Source: Virgibacillus natechei (GTDB lineage Bacteria; Bacillota; Bacilli; Bacillales; Amphibacillaceae). From it: DNA of 64,000 nucleotides. Below, piece by piece: positions 9,696 through 19,444 of the stretch (positions are counted from its first letter, which is position 1; every line of letters begins with the position of its first letter). The position numbers and the translations under genes are program-made. The notes beneath the pieces were generated by a model. That model did not search any database and had not been told where the DNA came from. It saw only the letters and a list, made by a program, of their open reading frames with translations. The DNA is taken from the NCBI RefSeq assembly GCF_026013645.1, contig NZ_CP110224.1:372001-436000 (forward strand). Reading direction: 5' to 3'.

Positions 9696-10112
9696 ATGTC
9701 GGGACCCGGATTAAAACATATAGATAGTCACTCTGCAATTCATGAGGCAGCATTAAATGAGGCTATAGAATTAAATGAAATTCTTGAGAAACTTTTAACT
9801 GACGCCCAGTTAGAGAAGGCGTTGGAAACGGCTTATGTGGCGGTTGAACATTGGGAAACACGTACGCTGCGACACGCGGAATCGGAAGAAGAAGGGCTGT
9901 ATAAGGAATTGGCGGAAGAATCACCGGAATTAAAAGATACCATTATTGCTTTGACCCGTGACCATGACCTATTGCGGTTGCTTGTTAAGGAAATTAAGGA
10001 GATGTTGGATACGGATGGATTTAGTGATGCGGTCCTGCAGCGATTCCAGGCTTTAATCCTTGTCGATTTACTTCATAACGAAGAAGAAGAAAAACTCTTA
10101 CCGAATCATTAA
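9696..10112 (+). CDS. Hemerythrin-like HHE-domain protein, first gene of the nar operon
   Basis: A 138-residue four-helix-bundle protein with histidine/glutamate positions fitting a hemerythrin-type di-iron site: H16, H52 and H60 with acidic ESEEEGLY just after, H90 in TRDHD, and H127-x3-E131 in LLHNEEEE. Such proteins bind O2 or NO or protect iron sites; the role here is unproven. ATG 9696 is preferred; GTG 9687 is too close to the AAGGAG ribosome site. It is the first gene after the Fnr promoter and 31 bp before the next ORF, so it is predicted to be co-expressed with nitrate reductase, perhaps handling oxygen or NO. Confidence 0.8.
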   Translation: MSGPGLKHIDSHSAIHEAALNEAIELNEILEKLLTDAQLEKALETAYVAVEHWETRTLRHAESEEEGLYKELAEESPELKDTIIALTRDHDLLRLLVKEIKEMLDTDGFSDAVLQRFQALILVDLLHNEEEEKLLPNH

Positions 10113-10143
10113 TAGAAAGAGGCTCACTGGGAGGAGGTTGTCC

Positions 10144-10461
10144 ATGAGTGAAGAAAAGCAGCACAAGATAAGGAAAAATTTAAGGGTGTTATCACCAGAC
10201 CTATATCGGTATATCACCAGTAAATTTGAAGAATTCCATAATATTCATACTTATGATGTTCAAGTGGATGTAATCAAAAAGGAGACTGGGCTACACATTC
10301 AGATACGATTTGGCGATCAATTCGCACATGCTGAAGAACAATTTTTTACGTTTGAAGCAATCGAGGAGCCGGATGCTGAATTTGAAGAATTTGTAAAATC
10401 AACTGCAGATGCCTGTCAAAAAGTAATGGTCGCTGATTATTTTAAAATGATGAAACCTTAA
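10144..10461 (+). CDS. Unknown small protein of the nar operon, 105 residues
   Basis: Not recognised. A soluble, charged protein (begins MSEEKQHKIRKNLRVL, contains YITSKFEEFHNIHTYDVQV and a C-terminal EFEEFVKSTADACQKVM helix). ATG 10144 follows GGGAGGAGG. It sits between the hemerythrin-like gene and another small gene in the operon that runs into narG, so a role in nitrate reductase assembly or regulation is plausible but inferred from position alone. Confidence 0.8.
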   Translation: MSEEKQHKIRKNLRVLSPDLYRYITSKFEEFHNIHTYDVQVDVIKKETGLHIQIRFGDQFAHAEEQFFTFEAIEEPDAEFEEFVKSTADACQKVMVADYFKMMKP

Positions 10462-10497
10462 GGCCTGATCTAATAAAGTAAAAAAGGAGGAAATCAA

Positions 10498-10767
10498 ATG
10501 TTTTCATATGAAGAGGACGCGGGATTCGTTCAGGATCGAGAAGATTTAATTTCAGTTTTACGAATGCGATTTGGCGATGTATCTCCAGGGATTATAGAAT
10601 CCATTTATGACTTGAAAGATCTTGACACGTTGGAGCGGTTGATACTGGTTGCGTCAAATGCACCATCATTAAAGGTTTTCCTGGAAGAGTTGGAAGAAGG
10701 AACCGAAAGTTTTCGTATTATTGGAGACCGTTTTAACCCTATTGACACAATGCTTGGAGGGGACTAA
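10498..10767 (+). CDS. Small protein with DUF4351-like repeat, upstream of narG
   Basis: An 89-residue acidic protein. The segment LISVLRMRFGDVSPGIIESIYDLKDLDTLERL followed by a second helix pair is reminiscent of the DUF4351 helical unit (L..RFG.., then ..LE.L), but this is a weak pattern match made by eye. ATG 10498 follows AAAAAGGAGG. It ends 3 bp before narG, so translation is probably coupled. Function unknown; a dedicated NarG accessory is one possibility. Confidence 0.75.
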   Translation: MFSYEEDAGFVQDREDLISVLRMRFGDVSPGIIESIYDLKDLDTLERLILVASNAPSLKVFLEELEEGTESFRIIGDRFNPIDTMLGGD

Positions 10768-10770
10768 GAA

Positions 10771-13700
10771 ATGGTAAGGAAAAAAAATAAATTATTGGAG
10801 TCACTAAAGCATTTGAAAGAAGGAAAGCGAATTAATGATGGATGGACAGAGGAAAGTCCACGTACAAGAGATTCAGAAGATATATATCGACGCAGATGGC
10901 AACACGATAATGTGGTTCGTTCCACTCATGGCGTGAATTGTACCGGTTCGTGCAGTTGGAACATTTATGTAAAAGATGGAATTATTACATCAGAAATACA
11001 AGCAACCGATTACCCGACAACTGGAGATGATTTCCCTGAATATGAACCACGCGGCTGTCCGAGGGGAGCCAGCTTTTCCTGGTATACATACAGCCCGATA
11101 AGAGTGAAATATCCTTATATCCGTGGTGATTTATATGAGCTTTGGAAAGCAGAGCGCGAAGAAGGATATGACCCTGTCGCTGCCTGGGAGAACATTGCAA
11201 GTGACCCGATAAAACGGGATAAATTTGTTAAGGCTCGTGGTAAAGGTGGATTTGTTCGTGCGGACTGGCGAGAGGTTTGTGAAATTATTGCCAGTGCATC
11301 CATTTATACAATTAAAGAGTATGGTCCTGATCGTATTGTTGGTTTCAGCCCGATTCCAGCAATGTCCATGGTGAGTTATGCGGCAGGGACACGTTTTCTT
11401 TCCTTAGTTGGCGGAACAATTTTAAGTTTCTACGACTGGTATGCAGACTTGCCTCCAGCTTCACCTCAAGTGTGGGGGGAACAAACGGATGTGCCGGAAA
11501 GTGCGGACTGGTATAATACCAAATATTTTATTATTTGGGGAACTAATTTACCACAAACAAGGACGCCGGATGCGCATTTTATGGTTGAAGCAAGATATAA
11601 CGGTACTAAAGTAGTAGGTGTCAGCCCAGACTACGCTGAATACGAAAAGTTTGCTGATATTTGGTTGCCAGCAAGAGCCGGAACAGATGGTGCGCTTGCA
11701 ATGGCTATGACGCACGTTATTTTGAAAGAATTTTATGTAAAGCAGGAAACGCCATATTTTATTGATTACGTTAAAAGGTTCACCGACTTGCCGTTTCTCG
11801 TTACCTTAGATGAAAGCGAGACTGATTGTCGCTCTGATCGCTTTTTACGAACATCAGACATCGATGATAAACATGAGCTCGGTGAATGGAAAACAGTTGT
11901 GTGGGATGCTAGTACAAATCAGCTTGAAGTACCAAACGGGACACAGGGATTCCGTTGGGACGGAGACAGTAAGTGGAATCTAGATTTAGAAAAAGAGGAC
12001 GGAACAGAGATTAATCCAGCGTTAAGTTTTATTAATCAATCCGATGAAACAGCGATGGTGACGTTTCCGAATTTTGCAGATACAAATGGGGGTACGGTCG
12101 AGCGTGGAGTACCAGTTAAATATATTCATGATAAACAAGGAAATGTGCTGAAAGTTACAACGGTCTATGATTTGATGATGGCCCATACGGGTGTCGGCAG
12201 GGATTTACCTGGTGATTATCCATTGGACTATGATGATCCCAAACCATTTACACCAGCATGGCAAGAAGGTATTACAGGGGTAAACAAAAATCATGTTATT
12301 AAGATTGCCAAGGAGTTTGCGGATAACGCTGCCAGGACAAATGGAAAATCAATGATTGCCATGGGTGGTGGGACGAATCACTGGTACCATAGTGATCAAA
12401 TTTACCGAGCCATTCTCAATCTGGTATTACTAACTGGTTCCCAAGGTGTAAACGGTGGTGGCTGGGCCCATTACGTTGGTCAGGAAAAAGTGCGCCCGCT
12501 TGAAGGTTGGCAGCAGGTTGCATTTGCTGGGGACTGGATAAAACCGCCACGTCATCAAAACGGAACGTCATTTTTCTATTTTGCAACCGATCAATTTCGC
12601 TATGAAGCATATATAAACGAGGAACAATCGAGTTGGGGTGGTAAATATAACACGATGCACCCTGCTGACCTTAACGCACTTTCCGTAAGGTTAGGATGGC
12701 TACCTTCCTTTCCTCAGTTCTCACAAAATTCCATTGATATGGTTAAAGAGAGTCGACAGCGCGGAGCGGATAGTGAACAGGAAATTATTGATGACGTCGT
12801 CGAGCAAATCAAAGATGAAAAAGTGGATTGGGCGATTGAAAACCCCGATGATCCACGGAACTTTCCAAGAGTATTCTTTAATTGGCGCTCTAATTTACTT
12901 GGAGACAGTGGGAAAGGACATGAGTATTTCGCCAAGCATTTAATTGGTGGCGAAGACCAAATTTTAACGGATACGGAAAACTCATGGCAACCGGAAACGG
13001 TGAACGCAGAAGGAGAAGCACCTACTGGAAAAGTTGACCTTTTAGTCAGTATTGATTTTCGGATGACTAGCTCAGGTTTGTTTTCTGATATTGTCTTGCC
13101 TGCTGCAACATGGTACGAGAAATTCGATATAAGTAGTACAGATATGCATCCATTCGTTCATCCGTTTAATGCAGCTATTTCACCACCATGGCAGTCAAAA
13201 AGTGACTGGAATACATTCCGGGAGATTGCGAAAGTTTTCTCAGAACTTGCTGAAGAACACTTACCGGATAGCGAAGAATTAATGATGACACCGCTTGGCC
13301 ATGATTCTATAGGAGAGATTGCACAGCCGCTTGGTAAGGTTAAAGATTGGCGAAAAGGTGAAGTTGAAGCAATACCAGGTAAAACGATGCCGAATTTCCA
13401 AATTGTTAATCGCGACTATGCGAATGTATACAAGAAAATGACGACGGTTGGCCCTGAAATTAAAAAAGGATACGGAGCAAAAGGTGTAAAAATCAAGGGT
13501 GAAAAGGTTTATGAAGAATTAGGTAGCCGTCTTGGTATATCAAAAAGAGAAGGCGTTGGAAAAGGCAACCCGGATCTTTATTCCGATAAACAAGCCATTG
13601 AGGCCATTCTATTGATGTCGGGAGCGACAAACGGGAAACGAGCTGTGGAAGGATGGAAATCCCTTGAAGAAAAAACAGGGCAAGATCTGTCTGATATAGC

Positions 13701-14451
13701 ACAAGGCCGGGAAGAGGAATCTTTCACTTTGGATGATTTAACAGCCCAGCCACAACATGCGATTTCAACACCAGTTTGGAGCGGCTTGGAGAAAGACAAC
13801 CGACGTTATTCGCCATTTACCGTTAACACGGAATATAAACTTCCATGGCATACGTTAACTGGGAGGCAGAGTTTCTATTTGGATCATGAAATGATGCTTG
13901 ATTTCGGTGAAGGGCTACCTTTATATTTACCTCCATTATCTCATGGGCCATTTTTGCAAGATGAAAAAGGGGTCGAGCGTAACGGAGAATCGATAACGGT
14001 AAGGTATTTAACCCCGCATCAAAAATGGGGAATCCATACGATGTTCACAGATACAACAGCTATGTCCAACTTGTTTAGGGGTTGGCAGACTGTGTGGATG
14101 AATGAAAAAGACGGGGCATCGATCGGATTAAAAGATAATGATTGGATTGAGGTTTATAACCGAAATGGCGTGATTTCTGCAAGAGTCGTGTTAACATATC
14201 GTATTCCAAAAGGGTTGGCATATATGTATCATGCTCAGGATCGTACACTGGGAGTGCCGGGAACCGCAATCAATAAAAAACGCGGCGGTACACATAACAG
14301 TGTTACAAGAATTACGTTAAAACCAACGCATATGATCGGTGGTTATTCACAACTAAGCTACGGATTTAATTATTATGGCCCGACTGGTCATCAACGAGAT
14401 ACCATCGCTGTTATAAGAAAATTGAAGGAGGTAGATTGGCTTGAGAATTAA
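10771..14451 (+). CDS. narG: Respiratory nitrate reductase alpha subunit NarG
   Basis: Molybdopterin-bis-MGD catalytic subunit that reduces nitrate to nitrite with quinol electrons, membrane-bound on the cytoplasmic side. The 1226 residues match the family. FS0 cluster ligands are His53, Cys57, Cys61 and Cys95. The Mo ligand Asp222 lies in SFYDWYADLPPASPQVWGEQTD, the same motif as E. coli NarG. No twin-arginine signal is needed. The 3' end overlaps narH by 11 bp. Expression is predicted from the Fnr promoter about 1.1 kb upstream. Confidence 0.98.
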   Translation: MVRKKNKLLESLKHLKEGKRINDGWTEESPRTRDSEDIYRRRWQHDNVVRSTHGVNCTGSCSWNIYVKDGIITSEIQATDYPTTGDDFPEYEPRGCPRGASFSWYTYSPIRVKYPYIRGDLYELWKAEREEGYDPVAAWENIASDPIKRDKFVKARGKGGFVRADWREVCEIIASASIYTIKEYGPDRIVGFSPIPAMSMVSYAAGTRFLSLVGGTILSFYDWYADLPPASPQVWGEQTDVPESADWYNTKYFIIWGTNLPQTRTPDAHFMVEARYNGTKVVGVSPDYAEYEKFADIWLPARAGTDGALAMAMTHVILKEFYVKQETPYFIDYVKRFTDLPFLVTLDESETDCRSDRFLRTSDIDDKHELGEWKTVVWDASTNQLEVPNGTQGFRWDGDSKWNLDLEKEDGTEINPALSFINQSDETAMVTFPNFADTNGGTVERGVPVKYIHDKQGNVLKVTTVYDLMMAHTGVGRDLPGDYPLDYDDPKPFTPAWQEGITGVNKNHVIKIAKEFADNAARTNGKSMIAMGGGTNHWYHSDQIYRAILNLVLLTGSQGVNGGGWAHYVGQEKVRPLEGWQQVAFAGDWIKPPRHQNGTSFFYFATDQFRYEAYINEEQSSWGGKYNTMHPADLNALSVRLGWLPSFPQFSQNSIDMVKESRQRGADSEQEIIDDVVEQIKDEKVDWAIENPDDPRNFPRVFFNWRSNLLGDSGKGHEYFAKHLIGGEDQILTDTENSWQPETVNAEGEAPTGKVDLLVSIDFRMTSSGLFSDIVLPAATWYEKFDISSTDMHPFVHPFNAAISPPWQSKSDWNTFREIAKVFSELAEEHLPDSEELMMTPLGHDSIGEIAQPLGKVKDWRKGEVEAIPGKTMPNFQIVNRDYANVYKKMTTVGPEIKKGYGAKGVKIKGEKVYEELGSRLGISKREGVGKGNPDLYSDKQAIEAILLMSGATNGKRAVEGWKSLEEKTGQDLSDIAQGREEESFTLDDLTAQPQHAISTPVWSGLEKDNRRYSPFTVNTEYKLPWHTLTGRQSFYLDHEMMLDFGEGLPLYLPPLSHGPFLQDEKGVERNGESITVRYLTPHQKWGIHTMFTDTTAMSNLFRGWQTVWMNEKDGASIGLKDNDWIEVYNRNGVISARVVLTYRIPKGLAYMYHAQDRTLGVPGTAINKKRGGTHNSVTRITLKPTHMIGGYSQLSYGFNYYGPTGHQRDTIAVIRKLKEVDWLEN

Positions 14452-15943
14452 AGCACAAGTTGCTATGGTAATGCACTTGGATAAATGTATTGGCTGTCAC
14501 ACTTGTTCGGTGACGTGTAAAAATACATGGACGAATCGTCCGGGAACAGAATACATGTGGTTTAATAACGTAGAAACACGCCCAGGCCCAGGCTATCCAA
14601 AGCAATGGGAAGATACCAATCGCTTTAAAGGTGGCTGGGAATTAAAAAATGGAAAGCTCAAACTCAAAGCGGGAGGGCCGATCACGAAATTGGCCAATAT
14701 TTTTTATAACCCGGATATGGCTAGTATGGACGACTACTATGAACCATGGACCTATGATTACGACAATCTGATTCACAGTCCAAAATCGGAAAATATCCCT
14801 GTCGCTAGACCCAAGTCGATGATCACTGGAAAATATATCGATAAACCAGAGTGGGGATCGAACTGGGATGACGACTTGGCTGGCGGAAGTGAAATTGTTC
14901 CACTTGATCCAAACGTGCAGGAATTGCAGGAGCATATTTCGATGGAATATGAAAAAACATTTATGATGTATTTGCCTAGAATCTGTGAACACTGCCTAAA
15001 TCCATCATGTGTCGCTTCATGCCCTTCAGGCGCCTTGTATAAACGGGATGAAGACGGTATTGTTCTGGTGGATCAGGATGCATGCCGCGGCTGGCGCTTT
15101 TGTACGAGTGGCTGTCCGTATCATAAAGTTTATTACAATTGGAATACGCATAAAGCAGAAAAATGTAACTTCTGTTATCCACGTACAGAAGCCGGATTGC
15201 CAACGATTTGTTCCGAGACTTGTGTTGGGCGTATTCGTTACATCGGTGTTGTTCTTTATGATGCAGATAAAGTGAAAGATGCTGCTTCCGTGGAGGATCC
15301 GCAAGATCTTTATGAAGCACAGCTTGGCTGCTTCCTTGATCCTTTTGATCCAGAGATTCAGAAAAAAGCGCGTGAAGCTGGTATTAACGATGCTTGGATT
15401 GAATCTGCACAGGAATCACCGGTTTATAAAATGGCTATTAAATGGAAAATTGCTCTACCATTACATCCGGAGTATCGTACCATGCCAATGGTTTGGTATG
15501 TACCGCCACTTAGCCCGATTATGAACCACATTACCAATGAGGAAGAGTTGAGCACGGACGGCTATATCCCTGCCGTAGATCAAATGCGAATCCCAATGGA
15601 GTATTTGGCATCACTGCTCTCAGCTGGTGATACTGAAGTGATTCGTAATGTACTGCTAAAATTGACAGCGATGCGCGTTTACATGCGAGGTAAAACGGTT
15701 GGAGGCATTGATGAATTCAGACAAAGCGAACTGGTGAGAGAAGCAAATACGAGTCCGCAAGAGATTGAAGACATGGCACGACTACTCGGTGTTGCAAAAT
15801 ACAACGAGCGTTTCGTAATTCCTACAGGACGCAGAGAGATGGATGATGATTTGGATTATCAGCAAGGAGCCTGCAGTCTAGAAAATATAGCACCACGTGA
15901 AGGCGCTGCAGCGACTTTTGCATACGAAAGAGGTATGAGATGA
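14441..15943 (+). CDS. narH: Respiratory nitrate reductase beta subunit NarH
   Basis: Electron-transfer subunit with four Fe-S clusters, 500 residues. Cysteine groups are CIGCHTCSVTC at 16-26, CEHCLNPSCVASC, CRGWRFCTSGC (the Trp in the second position marks the [3Fe-4S] cluster) and CNFCYPR with CSETC. Starts at TTG 14441, with GAAGGAGGT inside the end of narG. Stop overlaps the narJ start (ATGA). Confidence 0.98.
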   Translation: MRIKAQVAMVMHLDKCIGCHTCSVTCKNTWTNRPGTEYMWFNNVETRPGPGYPKQWEDTNRFKGGWELKNGKLKLKAGGPITKLANIFYNPDMASMDDYYEPWTYDYDNLIHSPKSENIPVARPKSMITGKYIDKPEWGSNWDDDLAGGSEIVPLDPNVQELQEHISMEYEKTFMMYLPRICEHCLNPSCVASCPSGALYKRDEDGIVLVDQDACRGWRFCTSGCPYHKVYYNWNTHKAEKCNFCYPRTEAGLPTICSETCVGRIRYIGVVLYDADKVKDAASVEDPQDLYEAQLGCFLDPFDPEIQKKAREAGINDAWIESAQESPVYKMAIKWKIALPLHPEYRTMPMVWYVPPLSPIMNHITNEEELSTDGYIPAVDQMRIPMEYLASLLSAGDTEVIRNVLLKLTAMRVYMRGKTVGGIDEFRQSELVREANTSPQEIEDMARLLGVAKYNERFVIPTGRREMDDDLDYQQGACSLENIAPREGAAATFAYERGMR

Positions 15944-16548
15944 TAAAGCAGCAAGAAGAACGTGCCATTCTTGTCATCGCTTCTCGTTTATTGGGTTATC
16001 CGACGGCGGAACTTGTCAAAGATCACCAGGATATTAACGAATGTGTGGAGGAGAATATTGAAACAAGTGAATTAGAAATTGAGCTGGTAGCTTCTTATGA
16101 TCCATTATTTCGATTACCTTCTCAGGAAATACAAGAATTGTATGTGGCAACATTTGATCTGAAATCGAAATTAGGGCTTTATCTAACAGCACATGAGCTT
16201 GGTGATAGTACGAAACGTGGAGCAGCTTTAATTAAATTGCAAAAGATTATTAATCAAGCTGGTTTTGAAAGAGAAGGAGACGAACTAGCCGATTATATGC
16301 CAATGCTTTTTGAATTTCTAGCAGTTGCACCAGAAGCACCTAATCATGATCGACTTTACAGACGTCTTGCAGTAGCCATCCAGCGAATGTTAAATAATAT
16401 TGATGAAGGAAACCCATATGCAGGCATTCTTCAGGTGTTAATGCGATATGTGTTTCCTGAACCGACAAAAGAAGAGGTTGCAAGACTGGAGTTCGACAGA
16501 GAAGAAGCAGATCTAGAAGAATTGCCTTATCCTATCATGTATCAGTGA
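15940..16548 (+). CDS. narJ: Nitrate reductase molybdenum cofactor assembly chaperone NarJ
   Basis: A 202-residue helical chaperone (TorD/NarJ family) that binds NarG and allows cofactor insertion and membrane attachment. Conserved features include the LLGYPTAEL N-terminus, DYMPMLFEFLAVAPEAP in the centre and YPIMYQ at the end. ATG overlaps the narH stop. It is slightly longer than the B. subtilis homologue but shows no breaks. Confidence 0.95.
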   Translation: MIKQQEERAILVIASRLLGYPTAELVKDHQDINECVEENIETSELEIELVASYDPLFRLPSQEIQELYVATFDLKSKLGLYLTAHELGDSTKRGAALIKLQKIINQAGFEREGDELADYMPMLFEFLAVAPEAPNHDRLYRRLAVAIQRMLNNIDEGNPYAGILQVLMRYVFPEPTKEEVARLEFDREEADLEELPYPIMYQ

Positions 16549-16587
16549 TAGGTTAAGGCAACAATTAAACACCAAGGGGTGATAGAA

Positions 16588-17280
16588 ATGACCGGCATTT
16601 TTTGGTGGGTCATCTTCCCGTATATAACCATGATAATTATGATTGTGGGACTCCTGTATCGTTATGCTTTCCGTCAGTTAAGTTGGGCAGCACCATCAAC
16701 AGAGTTTTTTGAAAAAAAGTGGCTACGCATTGGGGCGCCTTTATTTCATTGGGGGATCGTGTTGGCATTTATTGGGCATGTGATGGGGATGGTAGTACCC
16801 AAAGGATTCTATGAGTTTATTGGGATAACGGATCATATGTACCACATGGGAGCAATCTATGGTGGGGGATTTGTTGGTTTAATGGTCGTCGCAGGTCTCG
16901 TGATTTTACTGATTCGAAAAATGACCGTTGACCCTGTTCGCGTGCATGCAACTTTTGCAGACTTTTTCACAGTTATTGCGTTGCTTATTGTAGCAGGAAG
17001 CGGAACATTTATGACGATTATTTACAATACAACAGTAACTGCCTATGAATACCGAGAAACGATAGGGCCATGGTTTCGAAGTTTATTTATTTTCCAGCCA
17101 CAGTATCAATTAATGGAAAACGTACCCATTATCTTTAAATTGCATGTTCTTTCAGCTTTTGGTTTATTTGCTTCGATTCCATTTACGCACCTCGTCCATA
17201 TTTTCAGTCTCTCTGTAAAATATCCAGGACGGGCACCGCAGCAGTATCGATCAAGATCTGAGTATAAAAGAAAAGGATAA
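16588..17280 (+). CDS. narI: Respiratory nitrate reductase gamma subunit NarI
   Basis: Membrane di-haem cytochrome b that oxidises quinol and feeds NarH; 230 residues, five transmembrane helices. Haem-ligand histidines are expected in FHWGIVLAFIGHVMG (His pair) and in FKLHVLSAFGLFASIPFTHLVHIF. ATG 16588 was chosen because AAGGGGTGA lies just before it; a GTG at 16579 would fall in that site. Last gene of the operon; no strong terminator is visible directly after it. Confidence 0.97.
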   Translation: MTGIFWWVIFPYITMIIMIVGLLYRYAFRQLSWAAPSTEFFEKKWLRIGAPLFHWGIVLAFIGHVMGMVVPKGFYEFIGITDHMYHMGAIYGGGFVGLMVVAGLVILLIRKMTVDPVRVHATFADFFTVIALLIVAGSGTFMTIIYNTTVTAYEYRETIGPWFRSLFIFQPQYQLMENVPIIFKLHVLSAFGLFASIPFTHLVHIFSLSVKYPGRAPQQYRSRSEYKRKG

Positions 17281-17299
17281 ACATCCGGTGATTTCCTAC

Positions 17300-17460
17300 G
17301 TAGATTGGAAACGATAAACTTTCTTAACTGCTAACAAAGCAAAGAACGCTTTCTAAGAATCCCTTTAACGAATGCCAAGTTTTCAAAGAATAATGATGCA
17401 ACAGGTTGACCTCATGAAATGGATGAAGCGAACAGTGGTTACTAGCTGTTCGCTAATTTC
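17300..17460. repeat. Short repeat fragment and hairpin downstream of narI
   Basis: 17310-17390 carries the AACAAAGCAAAGAACGC module shared with 8230 and 35165. At 17427-17454 AGCGAACAG pairs with CTGTTCGCT around 10 bases. No T-run follows on either strand, so termination here is uncertain. Confidence 0.5.
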
Positions 17461-17470
17461 ATTCATAGAG

Positions 17471-18320
17471 CTAAAGCTCTAATACAAAGAGCAGTCCAAA
17501 TGCCCAGTGATGCCAGCCCGCCCATTTCATTGCACGCATTTCATTTTCCCGCGTCGCGGTGTTGCGAAAAGACCAGCGAAGCCGATATGCTAGTGGTAAA
17601 GCCAAAAATGTGATCATTGCAGTCCAGCTAACAATTTGGAAAAAGATAAGCATCATCACGCATAGATAAATAGTAATGAGAAGACCTGTTAACAGACGAA
17701 TCGCACTTTGGCGTCCGATTCTCATCGCCAATGTGTTACGGTATCCCTGATCTTTTTTGAAGTCACGTATATTAATTGTCAGAATCATTGTGGCAATCAG
17801 TAGCGCGAAAAGGAAAGCGATTATTAGGACTAGACCATTTATAGCGTGTCCTTGGACACTATACCCGAGCCCAGTCGTCACAAACCCCAAAAATACAGCT
17901 GCCACAATTTCGCCTAAACCTAAGGAGGCTAAAGAGTGCTGTCCGGCTGAATAGGCAAACCCGACTAGTATCCCGATCGTGCCAATAAAGGCAATCCACC
18001 AAGTAGTCTGAATGGAAATCCATGTACCTAAGAGAACTGCCATACCTATTATGGACCAGGCAACGTAGGGTATTTTGTGATGGGACGGGCCCTTTACGTT
18101 TTCAGTATCCGCCCATTTTTCCTGATCCTGCCCATTGCTAAAATCATAGTAATCATTGAGCATATTTTGCAGATGCTTGTATGAAGAGAGCGGCTAGCAG
18201 GAGTACAATAAGAATGTCATACCGAATAGGCCCTTCTAAAGCTGCCAAAGCAGTTCCTGCCAGTACTGGACTAATGGTAGCACTGAATGGAATATGACAG
18301 ATAAGAAGGATTTCCCGCAT
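17471..18320 (-). pseudogene. Frameshifted UbiA-family prenyltransferase (MenA-like)
   Basis: Integral-membrane prenyltransferase, probably 1,4-dihydroxy-2-naphthoate polyprenyltransferase of menaquinone synthesis. The N-terminal part (ATG at 18320; ATISPVLAGTALA, LLLAALFIQASA) is in one frame. The rest (MLNDYYDFSNGQDQEKW, the Asp-rich substrate motif, then seven or so membrane helices) is in another. The two frames would join as FIQASANMLNDYYDF if one A were removed from the run of four at 18165-18168, giving about 282 residues. Either a true frameshift, polymerase slippage on the A-run, or a sequencing error. The sequence otherwise shows no decay. Confidence 0.8.
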
Positions 18321-18344
18321 GGTATCCAACCTTTCCCTCTCTTT

Positions 18345-18735
18345 GTCTTTTTTTAAGCTCTTTCGTAAGCATTGGGACTGGCTTACTCGTCCCACCGAAA
18401 CCCTTTGTTGCTTCCAATTCTTCGCAGTTGATATCTGCGGGGTCTCACTCTGGCCACTGTTCCCGCAGGAGTCTCCGTGTATTTCCTTCGCTGGTAAGAT
18501 GCTTTTCAACTTCATCAAAATTGCTTAATTATATAACAAATATAGTCATGCACTCTTATGAAGGTTGATTGGGGCGGAGTACAGTCGACTCCTGCGGGAA
18601 TAGCACGAGTCTGAAGACCCCACAGCAGCGGTTTCCTGCGAGGAGGCTGAGGCCGTGCCCGCGGAAAGCGACTGTACGTAGCGAAAATCAACCTGGTAGT
18701 TACTTCTTCTTTTATAGATTTTGTGTTTAGAAAAC
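18345..18735. repeat. Large inverted-repeat unit, copy R2
   Basis: Shortened left arm (about 18440-18495, CTGCGGGGTCTCACTCTGG, CGCAGGAGTCTCC) and full right arm (about 18575-18690). The outer left part carries, at 18373-18400, a reverse-oriented TTTCGGTGGGACGAGTAAG hairpin module. It directly borders the menA-like gene start. Confidence 0.8.
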
Positions 18736-18795
18736 TTAGTGCCTTAAGTTGTACTTATGCAGTAGGAAAGTTTTATACTTTTCCTATCTGCCAAT
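18725..18795 (+). repeat. Tandem-hairpin leader-type repeat, partial copy
   Basis: Begins TTTAGAAAACTTAG and ends with the hairpin GCAGTAGGAAAGT / ACTTTTCCTATCTGC. Relative to the copy near narK the stem has changed from AAG/CTT to AGG/CCT on both sides. From here to 18949 only short repeat pieces are seen, including TTTTCGGTGGGAAGCG at about 18806-18834. Confidence 0.6.
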
Positions 18796-18949
18796 AACAA
18801 CAATTCTTTTCGGTGGGAAGCGTAACTGCGGTCCTAATCTATTAGAAAGCAGCCGTCTTTTATATACTCCTGGAAAAATGATACATATAAAATGAAACTT
18901 CATTCAGTGCGGTGTCGTATTTATAACGAAGAGTATGATGATAGTTATT

Positions 18950-19372
18950 TCAATCCATAGAATGATAAAGTTCTATAAGGAAGCTGTCCTCAATCGTGCC
19001 ATTTTTTATCTTGTAAACCTTATGGTCGATCATAGCTTCCGTCTCATACGGCACCATAAAACTCTGCTTTTCATTTTCATTGAAGTAAATGATACTTGCT
19101 TTTGTAGGCATGTAGGAAGTTTGATCTCCGGAAAGCCTTTGGTAGTCGACTTGGTTCAGATAGTTCATTAGAATATTTATTTTTTCTTCCTCTCTCGTGC
19201 TTTTATATTGACCTTTACTTTCAGAACTTCCTACCGTTATTTTGGTAACCTCTTCTGGATTAACATGTAATGCATCATTCAGCTCTTTTACATAATTCGA
19301 GTATGCAATTGCGATAAGTGAAAGCGAAGGCAATGCTAGTATAATAAAAAGGAAAGCAATTGTTTTTCTCAT
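18950..19372 (-). CDS. Hypothetical secreted or membrane-anchored protein, 140 residues
   Basis: Not recognised. One N-terminal hydrophobic helix (residues about 4-22, TIAFLFIILALPSLSLIAIA) without a lipobox cysteine suggests an uncleaved anchor or signal peptide. The rest is a hydrophilic domain with EITVGSSESKGQYKST-like strands and several Tyr residues, facing outward. ATG follows GGAGAGATAGG. It lies 72 bp after the 93-residue membrane protein gene and may belong to the same transcript. Confidence 0.65.
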   Translation of the reverse strand: MRKTIAFLFIILALPSLSLIAIAYSNYVKELNDALHVNPEEVTKITVGSSESKGQYKSTREEEKINILMNYLNQVDYQRLSGDQTSYMPTKASIIYFNENEKQSFMVPYETEAMIDHKVYKIKNGTIEDSFLIELYHSMD

Positions 19373-19444
19373 ACCTATCTCTCCTCTTGGAAAACCCTTA
19401 TACCCAGTGTTGCATTGAAAGTTTTTTATATAAAGTATGATTTA

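Noticed and set aside
17427..17454. Hairpin AGCGAACAG / CTGTTCGCT as a nar terminator
   Set aside because: No T-run on either strand; kept only as a hairpin within the repeat fragment.
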